From positions 84,248-148,247 of the forward strand of contig QPMI01000682.1 of the NCBI GenBank assembly GCA_004431415.1: 64,000 nucleotides of DNA, read 5' to 3'. This stretch comes from Cyanophora paradoxa. Its lineage: Eukaryota; Glaucocystophyceae; Cyanophorales; Cyanophoraceae. Under the pieces are notes generated by a model. The model ran no database searches, was not told the DNA's origin, and was given only the letters and a program-made list of their open reading frames with translations. Positions 55,501 to 64,000 of the stretch are shown here, piece after piece (positions within the stretch are counted from its first letter, which is position 1; the number at the start of each line of letters is the position of its first letter). The position numbers and the translations under genes were made by a program.

Positions 55501-58500
55501 ACCCCCGCTGCTCGGCAATCCCGCGTCCCGGTCGGCAAGAAGCTGAAACCGGGCGAGCATTTCAAGCTGCTCGGCGTCTACCTGACCGCGAACCTGTCGT
55601 GGAAGGAGCAGATCAGACAGATGGAAGCGCAGGCTCGCGAGACGGTGGCGGTCATAGCTCGTAAGCAGCTGACCGCGCAAGAGGCCTGCTACGTTGTCGA
55701 GGCCGTCGTGCAGGCGCGGATCGCCTACGGGCTCAAAGTGACGCCGCTCACAGAGAGGCAGTGCGATCGCCTAGATGCCATCTGGATGCGCGTGGTTAAG
55801 CACCATGGGGCCTGGCGGCATCGACTTCCAACTACGCGCTCTGGAGCCACGGCACGTACAGCCTGCCGCGCACAGCGCACCTGATGGCCAAGAACCAAAT
55901 CACGGATCTGCTCGTCCGCCTCTGTGGCGAGCCGGAAGAGCTGCTATCTCAGGTGATGATGCACCGCATCCGGGACCTCCAGCGCAAGCTAGGCGTCCCG
56001 CTGCTGCCGACCGAGTTCCTGAACGCCCCAGTGTCACGCCAGCTTGCTCGATCGAATGCGATCGCCGCAGTGATGCCGCTCCTGCAGCGCCGGCTCTACC
56101 GGATCCAGTCCAACCACGCCCGCTTCTTGTTCACGCCGTACCCCCCCGCAGCCACTTGGCCCGACCCGCGGAACTGCGCCGGGAATTCGTGCTTACCTCA
56201 CACATTCCCCGGGAAGTGTTCAGCACGGCTGCGCCCGCCCTCCACCGCGCACGGCTCTACTGGATGTCCGACGTCACGGCGCGCGATGGGGAACGCCTCT
56301 GCACCTGGCGAGACCTGCACCTCCGCGCCCCCCGCGGCACGCTCCCTTGGGCAGCGCCCGCCTGGTGGAAGGCGGTGGCCAAGGCCCTCACGATCGACGG
56401 GCGCGGTTCGGGCGCCCTCCGATACCCATGCGGCAACCGCCCGGTACCCCTTCCTCGGCCATGGTACAGCTTCCGGGCGGGCAAGGAAGTTAATTCACCA
56501 ACCGGGAGACTTCGTCTGCTACTACGACCTCGCAACGATTCACGAGACGGATGCGGTACCGGAAATCGGCCGGGTCCGCTCCGCTGAGGCCGAGGCCGGC
56601 AGCCTAGTAGCGACGGAGTGCCGGCTGGAGCACTGGGTCCCCGTCCCAGAAGAGGCCGACGACGAGGCCAACGGAGCCTACTGCCGCTGCGATGGCCACT
56701 GTCAGCTCGGACCCGCGAAGGGCCGCCCGCCCCAGCTGCGCGCCGCTTTAATATCGTACCGGGAGAGGGCCGCCGCCACTGGCACGACAACCACGTCTGC
56801 CCTCAAGGCGCCGGCGCGGCCTGCCGGGCGACGAGCACCTGCGATGACGAGGGCAAGTACGGGACGGCGGTGGGAGGATGGGTAGAGCACGCGTCCGCAC
56901 TCTGCACGATCCCCGGCACGGTGGAGCTAGTAGAAGTGTCGGGCGCCCCGTGGAAGAATGCGAGGGGCAGGTACAGACGCGCTCGGGGCGCGCCAGTCGC
57001 CAGGTCCTGCGCCAAGCCCGTCTTGAATACTTCAAGCCCTTCAGGCAGGCGGCCGCGACCATCACTGCGCACCGATGGCGGATGCTGCTGCAGGCAAAGC
57101 AGGAGGGCGATGAGAGGGTCAACTGGCACCTCCTCTCCGAGCCCGACGCCGCTCACCTCGCCACGCTCGAGGCGAACCCGCCCGACTTGCCCCCCTGCCG
57201 CAAGATGAAGCGCCCCGGTCAGCTCCAACAAGGAGGCGCGCGAGCTATACTACTATCAGGCCGATCCGTACAGTTGGGTTGCATACCTGGAGACCTGGAA
57301 GGGCCTCGAAGCCCGCTACCGCAAAGAGCACCTGGAGGCCGAGGCGGCGTCCGGCGGCTCATACGTGGCCGACGCCCCAGCGTACGCCTGGACGGACGGG
57401 AGCCTGAAAGAGGGCCAGACGGTTAACGCTCGCGCGGGCTACGCAGTACACTGGCCGGAAACGGACCTCAGAACTGGCGCAAGCCTGCACCCGCCGGGTA
57501 TCCTCACGGACTTCTTTGCCCGGCTCCGGGCCTGCAGGAGATCAACAAGGCGGAACTCCAGGCGGCGCTCATGGCTGACCTGCTCTCGCCTTTCGGAGCG
57601 GTTCTACACGTCGACAACATGAACGCGATCCGCTGGTATTCCGATTTCGTCCAGCACGCGAGCTGCCGCAGCCCGCGGGAATACATCCGGCACGCCTGCT
57701 CCGCGGAACTGTACGCATGGAGCAAGCTCAGGACAATGCTAGAGGAGCGCGGGCGGCCGCTCAAACTCGTCAAAGTCAAAGCGCACGCGAAGGGCGACGC
57801 CCGCGACCCCACAACGACATCGCGGACGCCGGAGCGAACGTGGCGGCCGACCTGGATCTGGCGGACGAAAACCGGCATGAACCTCTCTTTCTGCCGCCGG
57901 CCTTCAGCATGCCTGCGGTGCTCACCATCAGCGACCCCGACGGGCGCACACGACGGGTGGAAGGGGACCCCAAGGCACACATGGACGCACTTCACGAGCA
58001 CCAGACGCACTTTGCCTGGACCCAACAACCGCTGGCTGGCGCGCTCCTGCGCCGAAGCGCCGACGGCGCAGACATAGCAGGGCTATATGCGGAAACGAGC
58101 GTAGGCTCCCGATTCCAAGGAGCCAATGGAGCCCGCAACGCGCTATTCAAGTTTCGGACGCAGCTGCTCTGTAGCTCGCTACCAGCGAACGAAGTCCGGG
58201 TACGTGACCAGAAGGAACTCTACGCCGCCTGCAACCCTGGGGGACGCTGTGCGGGCTGCGCCACCAGAACGCCTTTCCCTCGTGCAGAGACTAGCGGCCC
58301 GACAGCCTCACAGAACAGCCAGACTGCACCAGAGGCCTCGCATGCCCAACCAGCAGCGGGCCCCAGCCGCCCGAACCGGGCACCGACGGCTCTTACCGCA
58401 GGCCCGACTGAAACTTTCCCGCACGTCTTCCTGTGCCCGGGTCCGCATGCGGTCGCGCACCGCGCGGAGACTGCTCGCGAACTGAACCGACTTCTGCTCT

Positions 58501-59083
58501 GCGCATACAGAGAGGCCCACGGACTCACAGCGCCGCCAGCAGGAGCCCTCCTTGCCCCCGACCTGGTCCCAATCTTCCTCCGCGTCGCGGACGACGACGC
58601 CGAGGCGCGCAGCTACGATGGTAGGCCGTACGCGTACCCGCGCCTCTGGGTGCTCCAGGGCCTTGCTCCGCAGAGTCTAGAAAGCGCCCTCGCACGCTGC
58701 CTGAACCTTGCACCCCGGTACGCGGCACGCGCAGCTAAACGCGTTCGGCAGACGCTTCTGGAGCGGGCCCGACGCCTCTGGTCACGTCGCTGCGAAATCA
58801 ACGCGGAGTGGGAACGCGACTGCCGCGTCTCCCAGGCCTCAAAGAAGCGACCGCGCCCGCCCCGCACGGGCGCCCGCGCCCGAGAGCGGGCCCGCGGCCC
58901 CGGACCTGTAAGGAAGTCTGCGCCGCCTGCGACGGGCCGATTCGCCTTCACAATCTACTCAACGCCGCTCGGAACGCAGACTGCCCACCGGAGTACGCGG
59001 GCTGGAAGGCGGCGCTCCGCGCCCAAGAGCTCTACGATTGCGTCAAGGTACGCCCTTGGGAGCCACATCCTAGCCCGCTCTAA
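52519..59083 (+). pseudogene. LINE B polyprotein: APE endonuclease, reverse transcriptase, RNase H, zinc C-terminus
   Basis: The first frame, 52,519-53,907 (462 aa), holds a complete APE-type endonuclease: FNVRG, MALQEL (catalytic Glu), LLGDWNS (Asp, Asn) and SDHFPV (catalytic His). RT follows in shifted frames, with GLPQGGIESPLHW and YADDTQWM (~55,352). RNase H at ~57,385-57,870 (WTDGSL, LHVDNMNAI). The 3' third, 57,717-59,462, includes HVFLCPGPHAVAH, a candidate zinc motif, and the CxxC/CPPEYAGW tail near 58,920-59,010. An endonuclease-RT-RNase H protein of one long ORF is known from several LINE clades. Confidence 0.78.
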
Positions 59084-60098
59084 ACGGTACCCCGAGTCGC
59101 GCGAAAGGGGGGGGGGGGGGGGGGGGGCTACGTCGGGAGGAGACTCTCGACACCACCTACCTACTACTTCACCATACCTAGTCCTCGAGAAACTTCCCTG
59201 CTCTACTCTTAGCCTCGCACACACTAGATATAGCCGCCCCGTCCGACTCGCTGGCCCCGCCCAAGCGAGCGCCTGCCTTGCCTCCCTCTCCCGTTCTGCC
59301 CTCCTGCTCGCTCTCTTGGCCCTGCCTCCCACTCACGACCTCGCCAACGCTCCTCGCGCCTCGACAGGGAGGGAACGATGGACCGGAAGGCTTGGCGGAA
59401 GGCTTCGGCTGGTCGTTGCACCCACCAGATACCCCGGCCATCGTGCCAGGACCGTGGGTTGAAGGACCGCCGCGGAGGGGGCTCGCAATTGCCCGCGGCG
59501 GGGTGCGGCGGCTGGTTCGAGGCTGGAAGCCCTGCTGACCGAGAAATCCGACCCTCCCCCTCCCCGCCACGGCCGGCGCCGACCTTCTCCGTCCCGCCCC
59601 ACTTCTTCCCCGCAACGTCCCCCTCGCCTCATTCCCCTCGGCCCCTCTACGCCGACGTGCTTCCACCCGCGCTTCGGGCGAGCGGCCCCTCGACGCGGAG
59701 CCCGCCGCGCTAGCTGTAGTCGCGGCCGCGTCGAGAGTAGGCAGATTAGACCGCGGGTCCGTCCTGGCTTTCCTACCGTACAGTAGAACAGCCCGCGAGC
59801 TCCGGACGTCCCGACGGTCCCTAGGCAGGCAGCACTAGCAGGCAGCACTCGTAGACCCCTGGGTAGTCCTCTCTGTAGCCTAGTCCTAAGCTAGGCTAGA
59901 TGTATAGGTAGTAGCTCTCTGCTCTGGGTTAGCTTTGCTTTAGTTTACGTCTCCTTGACTAGCTCCACCCTGTCCGATGGCTGATAGGTTCCCTACCCGG
60001 CGTAACCAGTAGGCTCATCTTTCGACTTGACACTTTACGGACACCTCAGTTCTATCATTAGCCGTATTGTCTCGGTGTGTGCGAATTCATTGATAAAA
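59084..60098 (+). other. LINE B 3' untranslated region
   Basis: About 1 kb without credible coding after the CPPEYAGW tail. Contains a G run at ~59,107-59,127 whose LINE A counterpart (C run at ~44,845-44,862) has a different length, and CCTAGTCCTAAGCTAGGCTAG-like palindromic words near 59,880. Ends in a short A-run. Confidence 0.6.
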
Positions 60099-60510
60099 GA
60101 GAGCGGGTCGGCAGCGGGTGTATGGCGAGGCGTGGCCAGGGAGGCCAGACGTAGCTCGGCAAGGAGATTGATTCAAGAGGGCGGTCCAGGGTGTGCGTGA
60201 GACGCGGTAACTGCTTGCAGTTACATCACCCAGGGACTCCCGGGCGATGTTGCCGCGTTGGCGGGGCGGTTTGGAGAGAGTGGCCGGCATACCTACGCAG
60301 ACATCGCGGCGGACGCTACCTAGGCTGTCGCGGCCTCTACTCTCGCACTGGTGATCGCGCACGCAGCGCTACGCTGCGAGCTAGGCGGGTTGGCAGGCGC
60401 CTTCCTGTTTTTTTCCCACGGGGGGTATTCCCAAGATATACACAGATTATCGATTGATTGAAATAGAATATACGAGATATATCAACAAAATCAATTAAGA
60501 TTAAGCCGAG

Positions 60511-60538
60511 GGTTAAAACTCCGCATTTTACTATGTGT
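60511..60538 (-). repeat. Terminal 28-bp inverted repeat, right arm, and virus-host junction
   Basis: Reads to ACTATGTGT at 60,538, preceded by CCGAG. Exact reverse complement of 43,678-43,705. The next base starts strongly GC-rich sequence (CAGGCGGGCTCTGG), so this is the right boundary of element 3. Confidence 0.75.
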
Positions 60539-61433
60539 CAGGCGGGCTCTGGTGGGGGGTGTAGATGGGGTTGCCCCCGCCGAGGGCGAAGAGGACCTTG
60601 GTGGCCGCCTCAATGGCGCGGTAGATGTGAAGGGCACAGGCCGCCGATGCGTTTGCCGCTGCCTCGTCGCCGGTCTTCCGCAGGCGCTGCGCTGACTGCA
60701 GGCTGATGAGGAGCTGGAACTGGGCGGCGCCCTGGATCTCGACCGCAACGTCGGCGGCGGCAAAGGCCATGTGCCAGGCGGAGGAGGAGCCGATGGTGCG
60801 GAAGAGGTCCTTCATCGCCAGGTCGTTTGTCTTGTTGAGGATGCTGACCGGCAGGAACCCCTCCCGCACCTTGCGGGCCTTGGTGAGCTGCTCCGCGGCG
60901 CTGCTGCGGAAGTCGAGGAACAGCGTGTTGAGGTTGAAGGAGCCGAGGAGGGCGTCGATTGCCTTTGACGTAGTGTAGGCTGCCATGGCGCCCTCTTTGG
61001 GTGCAGGGTCGCGGTGCTCCTTGGACTCGAGCTCGGTCGTTGACTGGTTGGAGGCCAGGACGTTCAGGTTGGAGTTGATGGTGCCGATCGCGGTGGAGAT
61101 GGAGCCGGTGAGGGGCTGCAGGCCTTGCATGGCCGCCTGCACGGCCCCCACGGCCATCTGCGAGAGGGCCGGGCCTAGCGCCGCCGCGATGCTTGCGCCG
61201 TCGAGGAAGGGGGCCGGGCCGGCCGGGGCCGAGCTTGAGCTCGAGCCAGCGCTAGCGCTGGCGTCGGCGCTGGCGCCACCCGCCGGCTGGGCCGTCGGGA
61301 TCGCTGGCGGGGGCGGCAGCGCGAGCCAGTCGGAGGCCGCCGAACTCGAGCCGGCGCCGGCGCCGGGCGCCGCCGCGTGGCTGCTGGCGCCGCTCGAGCC
61401 CGAGACACGATTTGCATTAGCACACAACCACAA
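60531..61433 (-). CDS. GC-rich ORF truncated by the viral element
   Basis: 300 aa, unrecognised. The N-terminal ~100 residues are low-complexity Ala/Ser/Gly/Pro; residues ~100-290 look helical and globular (LGSFNLNTLFLDFRSSAAEQ; AIEAATKVLFALGGGN). Reading ends PPDT and the stop TAG comes from the viral terminal repeat, so the original C-terminus is lost. It could be a host gene or a gag-like ORF of another retroelement; neither is supported by a motif. Confidence 0.5.
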   Translation of the reverse strand: MWLCANANRVSGSSGASSHAAAPGAGAGSSSAASDWLALPPPPAIPTAQPAGGASADASASAGSSSSSAPAGPAPFLDGASIAAALGPALSQMAVGAVQAAMQGLQPLTGSISTAIGTINSNLNVLASNQSTTELESKEHRDPAPKEGAMAAYTTSKAIDALLGSFNLNTLFLDFRSSAAEQLTKARKVREGFLPVSILNKTNDLAMKDLFRTIGSSSAWHMAFAAADVAVEIQGAAQFQLLISLQSAQRLRKTGDEAAANASAACALHIYRAIEAATKVLFALGGGNPIYTPHQSPPDT

Positions 61434-61860
61434 CTACTAGGAGTTTCACATCGCCCAATTTATCTCTCCGACTAGATAACACTGAGGACCGTCGAGTGCT
61501 GTGCTCTGTCTAAATGGTAGGTTTGGTGCTGGGCTATCTGTATATCTAGCTACACTGGAGGTCTGAAATAGGTTTGTAGCTAGCTTTAGCTATAGGTAGC
61601 TATTTATCTGTCGCTAGCGCTAAGTCTGATCTGCAGCTATTTTGATTTGTATACTAGGGTCCCTGAAAGTGAAAAGGAAAGGAAAGTAGCTAGGGATCCC
61701 GGCTCCCGTCTGCAGGTGTATACACCCCGATCGATTTTCGCTGCTCCTCGCCAGCCCCAGCCGGGTGGGCTACTGGCTCGCCTCCGCCTCCGCTGTCTTG
61801 GTGTTGCCTCCCCCGTGCCCCTTATGAGACCCCCCCCCAGATAGCGCCCATTTTATCCCT
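61434..61860. other. Intergenic or LINE 3' sequence, no gene seen
   Basis: 427 bases, less GC-rich than the flanks, with a cluster of TAGCT words (about 61,545-61,610: CTAGCTACAC, GTAGCTAGCTTTAGC, GGTAGCTATT). It lies downstream of the third LINE frame and upstream of the 300-aa ORF, both on the - strand, so it is probably the LINE 3' end and adjoining host DNA. No poly(A) tract is clear. Confidence 0.4.
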
Positions 61861-63983
61861 TCAGCGCGGCCTGGTCCGCGCCGTGCCCACGCCCCAATCA
61901 TACCTGTTGGTGTGGTTGTACAGCTGCATCGCTTCGGCAGCCGCTGCCCAGCCGTAGTCCTCCGGGGGACAGTTCAGCGATGCGTATTCCAGGTTTTCCC
62001 CACCGCCGCGGTGCCTGGACATTAGCGCGTGGCACGCGGCGCACCGTTCTGTGCACCGCTCCTTGGTCGGCTGGCCTTGGCGCTGCCGGGATGGCCCTGC
62101 CGCGGATTGATCAGACTCGCCTGCCGCCTCGCGGACGCGCGCCTCGGTGCGTCTTCGCTTCGCGCGGCGCTCTTTCATCACCTTTGTGATCCCGCACGCT
62201 TTCTCCCACTCAGCGTAGGCCTTGCAGCGGGCGGCCCACGTCTTGTGGGCCTGCTCGCCTATCGCCGTTGTCAGCTTCCGCGTGACCTCGGCCGCCAGCT
62301 TCTCGTCCGGGATCGTCTCCCGGACCATGTCGGTAAGGCCCGCAGGCGGCAATCCACGGAGCACACAGATCTGTGTTCGTCGTTCTAGCGGCGTGAGCGT
62401 CGGCTCGTTCACGCGCGTCACCTTGAGCGAGTTGCAGAGCGCTTGCGGGAGCGACCGCTGGAGCGGCTTCGCGAGCGCACCGCTTACAACAGCTGATATG
62501 CTTGCTTCTGCCGCAGCGCGCGCTTCCACCGCTACCGCGCTGAGGCACGTGAGCATGTGCTCGAGCGTCTCCTCCGTACCAGCGACTAGTCTGGGGCGGC
62601 CGGCAATGTCTTGCTGCCGTGTGCCGCAGAGCACGCACAGCCCGTTTGGGTTCACCTCGCTGTACAGCTCTGGTGCGTCCCGCTTGCGGACCAGGGCCGT
62701 CGCCACGGTACCCAGCACCAGTTTCACATGCGTACCCCGGTAGCAGTTGCTTTCCCGGCTCACCCCGACGCGGCGGGGTCCCATCGCCATCTGATCGTAC
62801 ACAGCGCCGTGATCGACCGGCTCCCGCAGCCACTGGCCTGCCTGCGCCTGATTCGACCAGGCGAAGTGCGTATGATGCGCATGCAGCACTGCGGCGTGCC
62901 TCCGGGATCGCCTTCGACCCGCCTCGCGGTTCCGTCCGACCCCTCGATCGTCAGGACCGCCGGCATGCTGAACTCCGGCGGCAGGAAGATGCCCTCATCG
63001 ATCTCCGGCTGGTCGAGCTCCTGGCGAGCTTCGCGGCGGCGTCGGCACGGTTGTTCATCTCATCAGTGCCGTGCGCTTTGACCTTGACTAGCTCGATTTC
63101 CCGGCTGTGCTCACGCTTCGCCAGGATGGCCCGGAATCTGGACCAAGCGTAGAGCTCGGCGCTGCACGGGTGGCGGACGTAGTCGCGCGCGTGCTTGTGG
63201 TGCGCATTCTGAACGAACTGTTTGTACCACGTGCAGACGTTCTGACTGTCCGTGTGCAGCCGCAGACCTGTAGGCGCGAGCACGTCGGCGACGATCGCCG
63301 CCTGGAGCTCTGCCTTGTTGATCTCCTGGAGGCCGCGGAGCCGGCCGTACAGCGTGGACTCCTCTCCTTCCGGATTGAGGGCGCAACATCCGGTGCGCGG
63401 GCCGGAATCACTATTCCAAACCCCGCTCGGGCATCCGCTGTCTGACCGGCCCCCAGGCTCCCGTCCGTCCAGATGTTCAGCTTTCCTTCCGTCTCGGCGT
63501 ACCGAGCGAGTTGTTCCGTCTCTGCCTTGGGCCACACTTCCAGCAGGTGCTGCCAGTACAAGTTTTCGGTCCCGCCGTGCTGCAGATCGCGTGTCCATGT
63601 CTTGGGCCCCCGCCGTGTAGTAAAGGTCGCGCCGTTCCGCAGATTTCGACACGGGGCGGGCCTCGTCCTCGCTCCGTGCTCGGCGCCGCCGCCGCCGCCG
63701 CGTCCAAGGCTACGCGCAGGTCCTCCTCGGCCTCGGGGCTCAGCTCCTCGCGGAGGAAACGTGGGTCCTCGTCCTGGACCGCCTTCACGCGGGCCTGGCG
63801 GAGGAGCTGCTGGCGTCTCTCGTCTTCATTCAGTCCGGGATCGTAGTACTCGAGCGTCATCCGCCCAGCGGCCCCTTGCGCCCTCGTCGCGACTTCGTCT
63901 CCCGGCTCTCTCCGGCGACTAGATACGTCTCGGGTTCGCCGCCCAAGCTCAAGAGGGTGTCCTCTTCCTCCCACCAACCTCAC
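61861..63983 (-). pseudogene. Third LINE polyprotein, RNase H and C-terminal region, frame-broken
   Basis: Homology moves through three frames: 63,983-63,477, then 63,561-63,088 and 63,652-62,951 (RNase H with four acidic residues in WTDG, KAELQ, HTDSQ and RADAA), then 62,889-61,861 (342 aa) with TLEHMLTC and the CxxC...CPPEDYGW end. The last frame is long and clean. Breaks are in GC homopolymers. Confidence 0.7.
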
Positions 63984-64000
63984 CGTTTGTCCAAGGGCCG
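61861..64000 (-). mobile_element. Third LINE, related family, 5' part outside window
   Basis: Codes on the - strand for an RNase H and the same type of C-terminal region as LINEs A and B, but at clearly lower identity: WTDGSLGAGQTADARAG, INKAELQAAI, LHTDSQN, ADAAAKLA, then THFAWSNQAQAG and CAACHAL...CPPEDYGW. Reverse transcriptase would lie beyond 64,000. Confidence 0.75.

Larger units (their letters stand above)
51827..60098 (+). mobile_element. LINE B, full-length ~8.27 kb, inserted into the 5' region of LINE A
   Basis: The 5' end GGATACCCCCCGTGGG at 51,827 matches the LINE A 5' end; the 3' end is CATTGATAAAA at 60,098. Flanked by GAGAGCGGGTCGGC (51,813-51,826 and 60,099-60,112), a 14-bp duplication of LINE A sequence. 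Opposite orientation to LINE A, so the two form an inverted repeat with ~8-kb arms. Confidence 0.85.
43872..60432 (-). mobile_element. LINE A, full-length ~8.27 kb, split by LINE B
   Basis: The 3' poly(A) end is at 43,872 (T-run on the + strand) and the 5' end at ~60,432. The body 43,872-51,826 and the 5' 320 bp (60,113-60,432) are separated by LINE B. The sequence equals LINE B in reverse, with small indels. Flanked by AAGATATACACAGATT duplications in AT-rich viral DNA. Codes for endonuclease, reverse transcriptase and RNase H. Confidence 0.85.
26414..60538. mobile_element. Element 3: viral copy lacking the replication block, with nested host retroelements
   Basis: Viral sequence without insertions is about 15 kb: truncated MCP, minor capsids A and B, patatin, fibre gene, F1-F4, the 87-aa protein, zinc protein, split speD, iteron module and terminal repeats. 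The order matches elements 1 and 2, but the block from ATPase to the 80-aa ORF is absent. The right end at 60,538 abuts GC-rich DNA. Host insertions: 36,715-37,100, 39,924-42,633 and 43,872-60,432. Confidence 0.7.

Overview
The window looks like nuclear DNA of a GC-rich, probably unicellular eukaryote that carries a cluster of AT-rich Polinton-like or virophage-like endogenous viral elements. Those elements are in turn invaded by host non-LTR retrotransposons. The viral part (1 to about 43,870, plus 60,433-60,538) is AT-rich, with intronless, tightly packed genes on both strands. The host part (39,924-42,633, 43,872-60,432 and 60,539-64,000) is strongly GC-rich and holds LINE-type reverse transcriptases. 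The host cannot be named from sequence alone. The pattern (AT-rich virus in a GC-rich protist, retroelements nested in the virus) recalls endogenous mavirus-like elements in flagellates, but gene content and gene order differ.

Element 1 (1-21,773, left end outside the window) has a replication and packaging block on the + strand: packaging ATPase, several small unknown genes, a TV-Pol-like polymerase fused to an SF3 helicase, a protein-primed family B DNA polymerase and an rve integrase. An entry block follows: a patatin phospholipase with a discoidin-like tail (- strand), a long fibre gene with phage-like HxH and W-repeats, four paralogous fibre or adhesin genes sharing one N-terminal anchor (two with C1q-like heads), a phage-like 87-aa protein, a treble-clef zinc protein and an AdoMet-decarboxylase-like SpeD. 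The right end holds inverted iterons, a tandem repeat array and a palindromic terminus.

Element 2 (21,746-26,446) is an internally deleted copy. It keeps the major capsid gene, one minor capsid gene, a broken second minor capsid gene, a small ORF, the 3' end of speD and the terminal repeats. Element 3 (26,414-60,538) has a truncated capsid gene, both minor capsid genes, the patatin and the complete fibre-to-SpeD block, but the whole ATPase-to-integrase block is missing: the second minor capsid gene is joined directly to the patatin gene. Together the copies imply an ancestral order of terminus, MCP(-), minor capsid(-), minor capsid(+), small ORF(-), ATPase to integrase(+), patatin(-), fibres(+), SpeD(+), iterons, terminus. 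That virus would exceed 25 kb. No maturation protease is visible.

Element 3 carries host insertions: a 2.7-kb poly(A) retroelement with a 20-bp target duplication inside speD, a ~385-bp insert inside a C1q-fibre gene, and a nested pair of full-length ~8.27-kb LINEs in opposite orientation, LINE B inside the 5' region of LINE A. The nested pair makes a giant inverted repeat. The right end of element 3 abuts GC-rich DNA with a truncated ORF and part of a third, related LINE. Many genes are broken by single-base changes in homopolymers, so some frame breaks could be assembly errors rather than decay.
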